DNA of 64,000 nt from Amaranthus tricolor (lineage: Eukaryota > Streptophyta > Magnoliopsida > Caryophyllales > Amaranthaceae): contig NC_080050.1 in NCBI RefSeq assembly GCF_026212465.1, forward strand, positions 29,422,070-29,486,069. The letters are read 5' to 3'. The notes below the pieces were generated by a model. It was not told the DNA's origin. It made no database searches and saw only the letters and a list, made by a program, of their open reading frames with translations. Positions 14,280 through 25,521 of this stretch are shown one piece after another. Both the position numbers and the translations under genes were made by a program. How positions within the stretch are numbered: position 1 is the stretch's first letter; each line of letters starts with the position of its first letter.

Positions 14280-14430
14280 AGTGGTTTAGATTAGAGCGAG
14301 GAAATATAATTGCACACCTTAAAGATTGGATGAGATTAGAGTTTCAGATTCAAAAGCAAACCCTGGTCGTATGTACTACAAATGTAAGTTTTGCAATCTT
14401 TTAAATGGGTTGGAGATAAGAAGTTGATTA
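14280..14430 (+). pseudogene. GRF-type zinc-finger gene relic
   Basis: In one frame around 14341..14415 the plus strand reads SDSKANPGRMYYKCKFCN, which matches the core of the plant GRF zinc finger (a serine-rich lead, NPGR, an aromatic, then Cys-x-x-Cys). The usual upstream Cys pair is not clear in this frame, and no long open frame surrounds the motif. Small GRF proteins are commonly carried by plant transposons. The position just inside the left inverted repeat fits cargo of the surrounding element. Decayed. Confidence 0.5.
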
Positions 14431-15816
14431 GGAATGGTGGGGAGTTCAACCTTCATGAAGATCATACTCAATTGCAAAGGGGTGTTCAAATACTACTTAG
14501 TAAGATTAAAGAGTAAGGGAAACTTATAATGAAGTTTGTTAAGTGAATACTAGTGATTTGCCTTTTTTTTGTTTGTTATTTCTAAAAAAAAGTATGGTTA
14601 CTCTGTATTATGGTTGTTAAGTGAATGCTAACATAGTAGTTGTTAAGTTAGTACTAGAGATGGGGGTGTTTGGTATTGTATGAAAAAAGGAAAGTTTATT
14701 TTTGTTTATGTACTCGTATATTAAATAATGACAAATAAGCTACTTTTGCAATGGATTTGTCATAAAGATTTTTGATAATATCACTAGTTCTATATTTCCA
14801 AAAGAAAGTGGTTTAAGAAAGTTTTTACAAAACAAGTATTGTATTTATAAAAACAAAGTGAAATAGACTTAATGTTATCGTTTACACCAAGTATAAAATA
14901 TCACCACTTCTAACATGTCAAACATACTACATAGTTGCCACTTACTTATACCTAACATTACTTAAAGCAAAACAAACTTTATAATCTCTTTTCAAGGTTC
15001 ATAATCATCTGACATTTCAATATCATCTTCATTATTTTCTATCTCTTCATCTAAATTCACTTCACTATTAAACGATAAGTCATCATCATCCCCAACTTTG
15101 AATGAAGAGTCTTTGAATCATCTTCATCAACATCAACATCAGAAATGTGATCAAAATTGGCATGTTGCAAACTTTTTCTTACTCTTTTTCTACCTTACTC
15201 TCCATGCTCTAAACTAGTCTTGGATGTATAAGCTTGTTCAATCATGCTTGTCAACCCTTTTCTCTTAGCGGTTGTAAGAGCTAATTTCTTCATATTCATA
15301 GTAGAAACAACAGAGGCCTTAGAGGAGTTGGTTCTTGTTGTTTCATAATCTTAGATTGTCTGATTAGCGGGAATGATGCAGTAAAGTGGTGTTGGATTAG
15401 TGTCAAAAGTTGGACTTTGGTTAAGTTCATCAAGTGCATTTGGTTTAGTTTCATCATATATAATGGCTGGAACTGGCTTAACATTCAGTGTTTCAAATCT
15501 TTTACTCCTCCTTATTGGCACCTTAAAAGGAATTTTAAGTTGTACATTTTGTGGACTACATGCTTCTTCCATAACCTTCTCTTTTCCATTGTACCTGGTT
15601 TTTCTAAAACTTATAATTGCCTTAAGTTATCTTCGACACTTAACTCACCAACCCAAATGAATCACGAAACATTCCAACCAAATCATTGTCATTCTTTACA
15701 TACCAAGCTTTTTTTGTGACAGTACCAAAATGAAGGGTTTGTAGGCATTGTAGCACCCAAATTCATACATTCATTTTTCCAACCAAGAACTAGGTCCAAC
15801 AAATTAACGTAAATAT

Positions 15817-16087
15817 TGTAATAACTCGTATTTAGCTTGAAAAAGGATTGATAGACTACTCATATCAACAAGGTGCATCTTCTTTTCTAGGGCGCCCATT
15901 TACTAAGAACTCCACAGTTAAATGTGCTTGGTGGGGAGAAATCTTAGGATGGGTGACCTCTTGGAAAGTTTTTCCGGGCGCGCACGAGTGAGGCCAAAGT
16001 GCACTGGAAAGACTTGTGTTGATCTGTGGGGCCAGTCTACAGTCTCCATGAGTAGTCACCGGTGGTCCGTTGGGCCGGGGTGTTACA
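15817..16087 (+). repeat. Cassandra left LTR
   Basis: 271 bp, bounded by TG and CA. It is clearly diverged from its partner (substitutions and short indels throughout, including within the 5S-like stretch), so the insertion is old relative to the nearby Ty3 element. Confidence 0.92.
15872..15990 (+). other. 5S rRNA-like domain in the Cassandra LTR
   Basis: Aligns by eye to plant 5S rRNA from GGTGC through AAGAACTCCACAGTTAA, GTGCTTGG and the very conserved TAGGATGGGTGACCTC (box C, about 15945-15960). The pol III internal promoter elements, A-box region AGTTAAATGTGCTTGG and box C, are recognisable. It is not a functional 5S gene: the 5' third is strongly altered. A second copy is in the right LTR. 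Confidence 0.88.
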
Positions 16088-16205
16088 AATGGTATCAGAG
16101 CAACCCTGCGACCGTGGCTGATTGTCTGTTCAGTGCACCTAGCGGGAGAAAAAGATCCTGAAATTACGGTCCAACGAGGACGTTGTATTCCTAAGAGGGG
16201 GTGAG

Positions 16206-16474
16206 TGTAATAACTCATATTTCGCTTATAAAAGGATTGATAAACTACTCATATCAACAAGGTGTATCTTCTTTTCTAGGAGCTCATTTGCTAAGAACTC
16301 CACAGTTAAGTGTGTTTGGTGGGGAGCAATCTTAGGATGGGTGACCTTCTAAAAAGTTTTCCCGGGCGCACACAAGTGAGGCTAAAATGCGCTAGAAAGA
16401 CTTGTGTTGATTTGTGGGGCCAGTCTACAATCTCATGAGTAGTCACCGGTGGTCCGTTGGGCCGGGGTGTTACA
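16206..16474 (+). repeat. Cassandra right LTR
   Basis: 269 bp partner LTR ending GGGGTGTTACA, followed directly by the AATAT target duplication. Its 5S-like box C reads AGGATGGGTGACCTTC, slightly further from the rRNA than the left copy. Confidence 0.92.
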
Positions 16475-16786
16475 AATATCATCATCATGAGTGTCTACAG
16501 AAAGCCCTTTATATTGAAACCTTAAAAGAACTTTTTTTCACACATTCTGAAAAAAAAACATGAAAATATTCAACAATTAAACTAACATAAACAATTGAAA
16601 ATGACCCAGCACTTAACATTAGGCTTTCGACATTCAAAAGTTCGACATTTAGCAGTTAACAAAATTAGGGTTTTAAAATTTGTAAACAATTCGATTAATT
16701 TGTAAACAAATTCAACAATCAGCAAATGGATTACAAACTCATCACTCCAATACATTCATCAAATATATTACAAATCAAACAACATG

Positions 16787-19535
16787 TGTAACGGTCCGGT
16801 TTAAGTGACCCGAAAATCCATATGAAAATACAAATTCCGGTTCACCTTTTTGGACTCTAGAGTAGACTTTTCTCTAGGACCGTCAACGTTCCGTCGATAA
16901 AGAAATATAGATAAACAGAATGCAAGACCAATGTGAAAGGTAATAAGTCAGCGGAAACTCTAACGTACAACTCGAGAGCCTAGAGGCCTCTAAACAAACT
17001 AATCGAAATAGCGGAAGCGAAAAGAAAACTATCTCTTTTGTTACATTAATTACAGAGACATAGTCTATTCATAATCTAATATAAAAGATAATACATAGTC
17101 TTGCTTATTACGGGTTCTACGTCGAGATCTCACTCCTGACCCCACCTGCAATCAACCTACTAGTCGTCGTAAGACAACACATAGTAGGTTCCAAAGAAAC
17201 AAACCAATACACGTCAGAGACATCATACAATTATCAATCAGGTTGAAAACAAGCACATTGTTCTTCCTAGCATGCATAGGCTCTAATACATTATTATTAA
17301 TTAATCCCAACTTGTAACGTTGCCCGTCCTGTTCGGGTCGTTCAAGTATAAACCATTCATTTTTAGATAATTCCAACTTGTAACGTTGCCCGTCCTGTTC
17401 GGGTCGTTCAAGTATAAATTTAAATATTTTTGGAGGAATACACTTGGGAGAGCTAATCCCAAGGCAACCACCGACCTAAGACGTTGCCCGTCCTGTTCGG
17501 GTCGCCAAAGGCTAAAGTATGCATACCCCCATGGTGACCGTAATGATCCAAAACTGCCATGGGAACAAATAATTATAATATTCCAAACCAAACTTTAACC
17601 CCTTTGGGTAACATAACCAAACGTCAACCCCTTTGGGTGACAAACACACAAATTCTCAATTTCCAATTAATTTCCTTCAGATTATTTGAGATGTCTAATC
17701 CTTATGTGATTTATAAGCCTCGATTAGAAATGAAACAACACTACTTGCACAACCACATAAACAGTATGGTCTAAGCGTGTACCTTTAAGCGCTGCAACAA
17801 CGAAGTTCAAACACGACAGAAATTTCGCCCTCTTATGAATCGAGGTCCTAAATAACACACACACAAAACGATCACGTATTAGGACGTGTTTACACATTTA
17901 ATCCACCTCATACGCCAAAATATCACTAAGACTAGATAATTTTTAATTGTTTACATCTAATTCCCAAAGGTTCCAAATTCCACATTCTGACCAGAAACTT
18001 TAAGGGCCATTTCGGACAGATTAGAAAATTCAAACGAAAAATCCGACTTCGCCATTGCGTTCGGAACGCGTCAATTACCTTGGGTACCAATTTTCGTAAT
18101 TTCTAACATTCATTTACTATTTTTAATTATTTTAAGCGTTTAACGAGTTTTTAACGCAACGGGTAATTAAAACAACAACGAAAACACACCCGACACTCGG
18201 ATCGGGGCGCCACCACCGAGGCAGCAGTTGCTGTCCGGAATCCCCTTTTACTTTAATTATTATTTTTTTTTATTTTATTATTCGAATTATTAAATCCTTT
18301 TTAAATCTCATAATCTACACACCAACCGAAACCGAATTTTCATTCTACTAAAATAAAACAAACAAGACCAATTTTCCTATCACACAACCACTTGATATTT
18401 CCACACATTTGGCAATACACAAAGTCCATCAACAATCTAAGCCATCATCAAAACATAAGGCTAACAACTTAAGACATACTCATCCTCAAGATCTTCAAGA
18501 ACATTTAAAATTTCATAACCATGATAAGTAAATTAAATATTTGATCCTCTTAACAAATTTAAATTTTGTAGAGAATCATAAAAGCAACATTTTTTTTTTT
18601 TTTTAAATCGAACATATATATATAAGGACAATCCTTTAAACAAATCAAATTTTGTTAAAGGATTTATAAACTCATGGATACTTACATCACTTAATCCACA
18701 CACTTAAAATTTCATCTAACAAACTAAAATCTTGTTAGAGAAATATAAATCGTAAAATAAATTCAATTTAACATTTGAATAGACTTTATTCTTATAACAA
18801 ATTTAAACGTTGTTAAAGAATGTAAATCAAGGAAAATTTTGCATAACAGAAATATGATTTAACCCTTTTAACAAATCAATTTTATCAAAGGATTATTAAA
18901 GAAAACTTATATAAAATACTCAATCCTCCTAATAAGTCATAGGATATCATCATATTGAAAGAAATATTATATAATCTCATACTAGAATTTCTTATAAATA
19001 AAATTTATAAATAACAACTCAACTTACTTACCCTTTGATTTGAAGATTGGATTGAACAAAGTTTTTTTTTTTTTTTTTTTCTTCTTGAATACCGAAACAA
19101 GAGCAAGAAAAGAGGAAAATATTCTGAATTTTGTTCACCTTGAAAGCTTAGGAAAAGTGAGGAAACTCAAATGATGCTTAAGGATTAATAGGCACTTAAG
19201 AGGTGAGCTTAATGTGCCATAATACTCACTTATGAGAGGAGTTACAAACTCCTCCCATTCCTCCTCACAACAACCGGCCACCCCTTCACTCCCCTCTCAA
19301 TTATTATTTTTTTTTAATTTAATTTAATTAATTAATTAAGTCATTATTATATTATTGTTAAAATAGAAAGAAACGTTACGCGATAGCCTCGTACGCGATA
19401 AAACTCGTTACCGTTAAAATTTTAACTTACTTTATTTCTTAAAATTATCTATGTGAAATAATATAATTTAATAATACGTATTTATTTTATTTTATTATAT
19501 TATTTCTTAAACCCGATAAATTACGGGGTGTTACA
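16787..19535 (-). repeat. 3' LTR of the chromovirus (left copy)
   Basis: 2749 bp. On the plus strand it carries three copies of a GTTGCCCGTCCTGTTCGGGT module (17317-17340, 17383-17406, 17481-17504), each able to form a CCCG/CGGG hairpin, and a doubled AACCCCTTTGGGT module near 17600. Open frames inside it are identical in both LTRs and match no known protein; I treat them as chance. Confidence 0.95.
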
Positions 19536-19560
19536 GACTACCCCCCTTAAAAGAAGTTAC
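19536..19560 (-). other. Polypurine tract of the chromovirus
   Basis: On the minus strand CTTTTAAGGGGGGTAGTC runs directly into the TGTAACACC start of the 3' LTR. This is the expected position for plus-strand priming. Confidence 0.75.
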
Positions 19561-19701
19561 GTCCTCGTAACTTGCATGGCAACGGAAAACACAGAACACA
19601 CATGATATCATAACACAACACTTGCAAAACGAAACTACCAACCAAAAGATTTAACGTTACTCGCGCGAAATTCCTATCGCCCTCTACCCCCCCTTAAGAA
19701 G

Positions 19702-22700
19702 TTACGTCCCTGTAACGCTACTAACCTGAAAAAGGTGAGGGTACTTTTCTCGCATAGCGTCTTCCGTTTCCCAAGTAGCCGCTTCACGCTCGTGATTTGA
19801 CCACAGGACCTTTACCATAGATATATCCTTCCGTCGAGTACTACGGACCTTCGTGTCCAAGATTCTAATCGGTTTCTCAGAGTACGATAAGGATGTATCC
19901 AAATCTAGAGGTTCGGGATCTAAGACATGAGAGGCTGCAGCATGATATCGCTTTAGTTGAGACACATGGAATACATCATGTACCTTCTCTAAAGAGTTTG
20001 GAAGGGCTAACCGATAAGCCACTTTACCCACGCGTTCCAAAATGTCATATGGCCCTATAAATCGTGGGCTCAACTTTCCACGAGCACCAAAACGTACTAC
20101 TCCGCGCATGGGTGATACGCGAAGTAATACCTGTTCTCCCACGTTGAACTCTTCTGCTCGTCGCTTCAAGTCAGCGTAAGACTTTTGACGATCCTGTGCC
20201 GCTTTCAAACGATCCCTTATCAACTTCACCTTTTCAGTCGTCTGAAATAACAACTCAGGTCCCAAGGTCACCACTTCGGTGAAATCATCCCAATAAACCG
20301 GACTACGACAACGACGTCCATACAAAGCCTCGAATGGAGCCATCTGAATAGATGCTTGATAACTGTTGTTGTAAGAAAATTCAACCAAATCCAAGTGCTC
20401 GTCCCACGACCCTTGCCAATCCATGGCAATAGCACGCAACATATCCTCTAATATCTGATTTGTCCGCTCTGTTTGCCCATCCGTCTGCGGATGAAAAGAC
20501 GTACTATAAAGCAACGTAGTACCCATTGCCTGTTGCAAGGTTTGCCAGAAATGTGACAAATACCGTGTATCTCTATCGAACACAATAGTACGGGGCACAC
20601 CATGAAATCGTACGACATACTTAATGTAAGCTCGAGCTAATTGTTCCATCTCCCAACGACAGTTCATAGGGATGAAACGTGCTGATTTAGTCAAACGATC
20701 CACTATAACCCATAACGCATCATTTCCCGCCTTCGTCCGGGGTAAACCCACAATAAAATCCATAGAGATATCATCCCATTTCCAGACTGGTATGTCCAAA
20801 GGTTGTAGTAAACCTCCTGGTCTTTTATGCTCACTTTTAACCTTCTGACAGGTCAGGCAGTGCGAGACGTATTCTGCAATATCCTTCTTCATTCCAGACC
20901 ACCAAAACATTAACTTAAGATCTTGATACATCTTGTCACCACCCGGATGGACTGAAAATTTCGTACAATGTGCTTCATCCAGGATACGTTCCTTCAAAGA
21001 TTCCTCCCCTGTCGGTAAACACCATCGACCATTGAACCTCAAGCTGCCATCTTCATGAACAAGGAATCCCTCCGCTGTTCCTTCCCGTGCTTGTTCCTTT
21101 AACTTCAACAGTTTCGGGTCTTTATCTTGGGAATTCAAAATTTCTTCAAACAACGAAGGTCGAATAGCCAAGGCATTCAAACATCCCGGTAATTCACCTT
21201 TACGTACCACTTCCAAGTTCAGTCTAGCAAAATCCCGATGCAACTCTTCTACTCCGTCCATGGCAGACAGCGAGTGATTAGACTTCCGACTCAATGCATC
21301 GGCCACCAAATTCGCTCGTCCCTCATGATATTTGAACTCCAGGTCATAATCTGTCATCAATTCTAACCACCGACGTTGTCGCATGTTTAAGTCTGGTTGG
21401 GTATAGAGATACTTCAGACTCTGATGATCAGTGTAAATCCTACATTTAACGCCATACAAGTAATGCCGCCATATCTTGAGAGCAAAAACTATAGCAGCTA
21501 ACTCCAGATCATGGGTAGGGTAATTAATTTCATGTACTTTAAGTTGTCGTGAGGCGTAAGCAATCACCTTACGGTCCTGCATCAGTACACAACCCAACCC
21601 TTTCTTTGATGCGTCACTGTAAACAGTATAATCCAACTTTGGGTCAGGTAAGGTAAGAACAGGGGCCGTAGTTAACCTTTCCTTCAAGGTCATGAAGGCC
21701 TGTTCACACTCAACAGTCCACTCGAACTTCTTCTCTTTTTTCATCAATGAAGTCATAGGCCGAGCAATTCGTGAGAAATCTTTGACAAAACGACGGTAAT
21801 ACCCAGCCAAGCCTAAGAAACTTCGTACTTCGGTGACATTCTTTGGTGACGGCCAACTTCGAACTGCCTCTACTTTCGCCGGATCCACCGAAATACCCTC
21901 TTTAGAAACAAAATGACCCAAAAATGAAACCTTTTCCAACCAAAAGTCACACTTTGACAATTTAGCGTACAACTTATTTTCTCGCAGAGTTTGCAGGACT
22001 AAACGTAGATGTTTCTCATGATCATCCCGGTCCCTCGAATATACTAATATGTCATCAATAAAGACAACCACGAACTTATCCAAGTACGCACTAAACACTT
22101 GGTTCATTAAACACATGAATGCAGCTGGAGCATTTGTCAACCCAAAAGGCATCACGGTGAACTCATAATGTCCATAACGTGTTCTAAAAGCTGTTTTATG
22201 TATATCTCCTTCGGCTATTCTTAGCTGATGATAACCCGATCTTAAGTTAATTTTTGAAAAGATCCCGGCTCCTCTCAATTGATCAAATAAGTCATCTATC
22301 CGGGGTAAAGGGTATTTATTCTTAACGGTTACCTTGTTTAACTCCCGGTAGTCGATGCATAATCTCAGACTACCATCTTTCTTCCTTACAAACAAAACTG
22401 GAGCGCCCCAAGGCGAAACACTGGGCCGAACATAGCCCTTATCCAACAATTCTTCGAGCTGAGACTTTAATTCCTCCATCTCCTTCGGAGCCATACGATA
22501 AGGGGCCTTAGAAATCGGTCCAGTCCCCGGTACCAAGTCAATCGTGAAGTCAATTTCCCGTTGAGGTGGCATTCCGGAAATCTCGTCAGGAAAAACATCC
22601 AAAAATTCATTCACTACAGCAATATCCTTGGGATCCTCCTCCTTCTTTCCCCCCTGGCTGATATGACATAAGTACAAAGGGTGTCCTTGCCTCACAAGCC

Positions 22701-24357
22701 TTTGCAACTCTAAGGTCGACACCAAATTCGTCCTGGGCCCCTTGGGAAACTTCCTATATCTAACGCTTTCCCCTCGGGGTCCTTCCAACAATACTCTCTG
22801 CTCTCTACATTCAATAGTGGCTTTATATTTTCCTAACCAATCCATCCCCAAAATTACCTCTAAGCCTTCCATATCTAATACATACAAGTCACTAGGAAAG
22901 ACAACTTTCCCTATCTTCAAGGGTACATCCTTATACAGTCTATCACAACTGTACAATTTTCCCGATGGAACAGCCACCGTATAAGAAACTTTTTCAAAAG
23001 CCCCTAAATTCAATTCTTCTACTTTACTCTTTGCAAGAAATGAACATGTAGCTCCCGAATCAAATAATACATTCACAGCTATAGAATGAATGGCGAACGT
23101 ACCTGTAACCACATCCGTCGCCTGGTCAGCTTCTCTTGCATTGACCGCAGATACCCTTCCACTAGATGTTTGCACATTAACTCCTCCCACGTGATTGCCC
23201 CCACGATGCATTTCTGACCCTTCAGCCCTGTTTCCATCTATCCGACCTCGTCCCCCATTAAAAGGTCGCTGGAATCTTTGACCAGCATTACCACGATTTC
23301 CATTCCCGTACAGCTGGCTGTCTTGACCGCCGGTGTTGTTTAAATTCTGTTGCCGGTGTTGTCCAACCGGCTGTTGACCTCTACCCCCTTTCTTTATGTA
23401 ACATTCGAACTCCCTATGTCCTCTTTTGTGACAAAAGTTACACTCGATCAAATTCCCGTCACAATCTTTTCCCGGGTGATTTCTCTTGCATCTTCTACAG
23501 AAATACTTCCTTTCATTGCCATCTCGGTCCAACAATGGCTTAGCAGGCTTCGCGTCACCTCTAAACCCAGAATTTGTACCAGACCCGCCTCCCTGAAAAT
23601 TTTCAAAATTTCTTGCTTTCTTATGATGAAAGCCCGACAAGTTCTCCGATGTCTGACCCGAAACCTCTTTCCTCTTCTCGGGGACGTTACCCTTTTCTTT
23701 TTCCTTCTCCTTCCTCAAAATATTCTCTATTTGAGACGCTCGCTTGTACATCTGTTCCAGGTTGTTATAACGATCACTTTCGATATGTTTTTGAATGTCG
23801 TACGACAAACCCAGCTCAAATCGCTGCATCTTCTTCTCCTCAGTAGATACATCATCTGGACAGTACTTGAGGTACTCCATAAATTTATGGTAATACTCAT
23901 CAACAGTCATACCACCCATCTCTAATCGCGCAAACTCGTTCGACTTATCTTTCCTTACGTGCAGCGGGTAAAATTTCTCTCGCATGGCCCTTTTAAACAA
24001 ATCCCAACTAAAATCCCCCTCAGCCTGCTCCAACAACCCCGATCTACTGTTTGCCCACCAGTAGTCGGCTTCTCCAACCAAATAAAATGCAGCCTGATTG
24101 ACTCTCAATTCTTCTGGGCATTCTACTACATCAAATAGTTTGTCGAATTCTCTTAACCAGAGTTCAAGCTCCGACGGTTCCCCTTTACCGTCGAAAGTCG
24201 AGGGTTTGCTCTGACTAATGCGTTTGCTCATTTCAGATGCTAATTCCGACATAGACCTCTCTCTTGGTGCGCTTACACTTGATAATGCTTTCACCAGATT
24301 TCTTAGCGTACGGTTAGCATCATTTCTAGACAGTCTCTTTCTTGACAAAGGAGGCAT
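19702..24357 (-). CDS. Chromovirus gag-pol polyprotein, intact frame, RT catalytic site mutated
   Basis: An uninterrupted frame. The first ATG is at 24357; the frame extends upstream to a TTG at 24366, and residues below are numbered from that TTG (1554 codons). Order: retrotransposon gag about 60-215; Cys/His motifs [13 protein letters not shown] and [14 protein letters not shown] (about 290-322); aspartic protease FDSGAT (about 435-440); reverse transcriptase 610-830 with FIDD (769-772); RNase H about 900-1020 (YSDAS, TDHQSL); integrase with an HHCC finger (H1133, H1140, C1170, C1173), D1203, D1264 and the GQTER region; C-terminal chromodomain-like tail (1490-1548). One change stands out. 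RT motif A reads [10 protein letters not shown], with Asn at 707 where the family has the first metal-binding Asp. A single base change (22248) accounts for it. This copy should therefore not reverse-transcribe by itself, although the rest looks functional. Confidence 0.95.
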   Translation of the reverse strand: MPPLSRKRLSRNDANRTLRNLVKALSSVSAPRERSMSELASEMSKRISQSKPSTFDGKGEPSELELWLREFDKLFDVVECPEELRVNQAAFYLVGEADYWWANSRSGLLEQAEGDFSWDLFKRAMREKFYPLHVRKDKSNEFARLEMGGMTVDEYYHKFMEYLKYCPDDVSTEEKKMQRFELGLSYDIQKHIESDRYNNLEQMYKRASQIENILRKEKEKEKGNVPEKRKEVSGQTSENLSGFHHKKARNFENFQGGGSGTNSGFRGDAKPAKPLLDRDGNERKYFCRRCKRNHPGKDCDGNLIECNFCHKRGHREFECYIKKGGRGQQPVGQHRQQNLNNTGGQDSQLYGNGNRGNAGQRFQRPFNGGRGRIDGNRAEGSEMHRGGNHVGGVNVQTSSGRVSAVNAREADQATDVVTGTFAIHSIAVNVLFDSGATCSFLAKSKVEELNLGAFEKVSYTVAVPSGKLYSCDRLYKDVPLKIGKVVFPSDLYVLDMEGLEVILGMDWLGKYKATIECREQRVLLEGPRGESVRYRKFPKGPRTNLVSTLELQRLVRQGHPLYLCHISQGGKKEEDPKDIAVVNEFLDVFPDEISGMPPQREIDFTIDLVPGTGPISKAPYRMAPKEMEELKSQLEELLDKGYVRPSVSPWGAPVLFVRKKDGSLRLCIDYRELNKVTVKNKYPLPRIDDLFDQLRGAGIFSKINLRSGYHQLRIAEGDIHKTAFRTRYGHYEFTVMPFGLTNAPAAFMCLMNQVFSAYLDKFVVVFIDDILVYSRDRDDHEKHLRLVLQTLRENKLYAKLSKCDFWLEKVSFLGHFVSKEGISVDPAKVEAVRSWPSPKNVTEVRSFLGLAGYYRRFVKDFSRIARPMTSLMKKEKKFEWTVECEQAFMTLKERLTTAPVLTLPDPKLDYTVYSDASKKGLGCVLMQDRKVIAYASRQLKVHEINYPTHDLELAAIVFALKIWRHYLYGVKCRIYTDHQSLKYLYTQPDLNMRQRRWLELMTDYDLEFKYHEGRANLVADALSRKSNHSLSAMDGVEELHRDFARLNLEVVRKGELPGCLNALAIRPSLFEEILNSQDKDPKLLKLKEQAREGTAEGFLVHEDGSLRFNGRWCLPTGEESLKERILDEAHCTKFSVHPGGDKMYQDLKLMFWWSGMKKDIAEYVSHCLTCQKVKSEHKRPGGLLQPLDIPVWKWDDISMDFIVGLPRTKAGNDALWVIVDRLTKSARFIPMNCRWEMEQLARAYIKYVVRFHGVPRTIVFDRDTRYLSHFWQTLQQAMGTTLLYSTSFHPQTDGQTERTNQILEDMLRAIAMDWQGSWDEHLDLVEFSYNNSYQASIQMAPFEALYGRRCRSPVYWDDFTEVVTLGPELLFQTTEKVKLIRDRLKAAQDRQKSYADLKRRAEEFNVGEQVLLRVSPMRGVVRFGARGKLSPRFIGPYDILERVGKVAYRLALPNSLEKVHDVFHVSQLKRYHAAASHVLDPEPLDLDTSLSYSEKPIRILDTKVRSTRRKDISMVKVLWSNHEREAATWETEDAMREKYPHLFQVSSVTGT

Positions 24358-24731
24358 TTTCTGCAAGCAAAAAGAAGGTACTAATTACAAGGAGGACCTA
24401 AGGATTCGAAAGTTCAGGAGAAAGAACAGAATTTGACTCATCATACAACTACTTATTCACTAGAGCTTATGTTTATCTATTTATATATACATAATATTGA
24501 ACTTAATACAAACATTTTGAAAGTAACTCAATATATAATGCACATCACACCTCATTGAAAGGAAACAAAAACATACTATGATATTTTATTGATATAACCT
24601 GATGCGTTTCAACTGATTTCCGCAAAACTTTTACATATTCATATGATAATAACTCAAAAGATATAACTAAAGGGAAAACATTTTAACGCCAAGCGTCCCA
24701 AGTGTCAGCACTCTCTTCATAGCTAGCTAAG
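24358..24731 (-). other. Leader between pre-gag frame and gag, with acceptor-like tract
   Basis: About 370 bases without a conserved frame. Read on the minus strand, it ends in a pyrimidine-rich tract CTTTTTGCTTGCAG directly before AAAATG of gag, which resembles a plant 3' splice site. The matching donor, if any, was not identified. Confidence 0.4.
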
Positions 24732-25426
24732 TCAAAAATCCTCATCATCCGCATCTTCCCCAGAATCAGAGCTGGAGTTCGAGTGTGCTTCTCCTGATTC
24801 ACTGTCACTATCTCTAGGGTGGTTTATTGGTACCTCCTCCACGTCTTCTTCGGGATCCTCTTCATCTGAGCAAACCCCATCAAGCCCAGTCCCATAGCCA
24901 TATAGGTCATAGTGCGACCTCCAATTGTCGCCCTCATCATCGCTGGAAATCTCTACATAAGTAGGTGGTTCCCGCTTAGGCTCCCACATTTCGACATCAC
25001 TCTCCGACTGAACCTCGGTTTCCACTAGTGGAGGGTCGGGTAGGTCCCGCTCTTCAACTGTTCCATGACCACATCAGCGTCGTCTGATATGTGGGGCTCG
25101 CCCTCCTTCCCGGGTTCTACATTTTTCCTAGATTCAGACAAACGATGTAATTCATTTAAGTCTAAATCTAAATCATAGCATACCCTATCAGCCTTTGCCT
25201 TAACCATTCGCATCCTCTCCCTATAATCTCGGATACTTTCACCATTCCTTATTCTCCATATATCAGCATTGGAGACTTCTCTCCAGGCAGTCTCTGGGTC
25301 AAACATCGATACTTCGCTAGTCTTCCAGGGGGTGTGTGAGTGCATGGGTGTTTTTCCCTTATCCATATATCCTGATTCTACACGGAAGTACAAACAAAAC
25401 ATTACTATCACAAACAACACAAACAC
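24732..25426 (-). CDS. Pre-gag additional frame of the chromovirus (two overlapping frames)
   Basis: Between the primer site and gag the minus strand carries two abutting frames. The first (25426..25025, about 133 codons) has a Trp/Arg/Glu-rich middle, with ETAWREVSNADIWRIRNGES, and ends at a TAG whose last G is position 25025. The second (25025..24732, 97 codons) is strongly acidic (SDSESGEAHSNSSSDSGEDA) and has no ATG at its start, only a GTG overlapping the stop by one base. The simplest reading is one accessory protein of about 220 residues split by a frameshift. It matches no family I recognise. Extra frames before gag are known in some plant Ty3 lineages, but are not a standard part of Tekay/Del elements. 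Confidence 0.5.
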
Positions 25427-25506
25427 AATACAACAAATTACACCCTAAGGCCTATTTCCCCAACTCTCTATTAGGTCGTTTATTCCTTTATCATCTGAGG
25501 AACGTT

Positions 25507-25520
25507 GGCTCTGATACCAA
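25507..25520 (-). other. Primer binding site of the chromovirus
   Basis: On the minus strand the sequence TTGGTATCAGAGCC, complementary to the initiator-Met tRNA 3' end, lies one base inside the 5' LTR. This fixes the orientation of the element. Confidence 0.9.
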
Positions 25521-25521
25521 T

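Larger units (their letters stand above)
15817..16474 (+). mobile_element. Complete Cassandra TRIM retrotransposon
   Basis: A 658 bp element with two LTRs (15817..16087 and 16206..16474), both starting TGTAATAACTC and ending GGGGTGTTACA. It is flanked by a perfect 5-bp duplication AATAT (15812-15816, 16475-16479). Directly after the left LTR is the initiator-Met tRNA primer site TGGTATCAGAGC (16090-16101), and before the right LTR a purine tract AAGAGGGGGTGAG. There is no coding capacity. Each LTR carries a 5S rRNA-like stretch, which defines the Cassandra family of terminal-repeat retrotransposons in miniature. Replication must depend on proteins from other elements. It has interrupted the decayed minus-strand gene of the surrounding element. 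Confidence 0.93.
15000..16560 (-). pseudogene. Decayed gene of the long-TIR element (PB1-like N-terminus, acidic C-terminus)
   Basis: Minus-strand frames read from about 16550 down. A segment FQYKGLSVDTHDDIY spans the Cassandra target site once that element is ignored. It is followed by AWYVKNDNDLVGMFRDSFG (about 15690), a basic segment FKVPIRRSKRFETLNV (15540), a Lys/Arg-rich stretch and an Asp/Glu-rich tail ending near 15000. Stops and frameshifts separate these parts. The order resembles the PB1-like N-terminal part of plant MuDR-related proteins, but no transposase core is visible. The assignment is tentative. Confidence 0.35.

Noticed and set aside
15872..15990. A genuine 5S rRNA gene
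   Set aside because: The 5' third is not 5S-like and the stretch is contained in an LTR bounded by TG...CA, so it is the Cassandra-type 5S domain.
16952..17774. Several 70-96 codon frames repeated at 25887..26509
   Set aside because: They lie in the two LTRs of the chromovirus and are duplicated only because the LTRs are. No family match; they contain the hairpin repeat translated.
22742..23925. Plus-strand frames of 80-191 codons
   Set aside because: They are antisense shadows of the gag-pol frame and have no recognisable domain.
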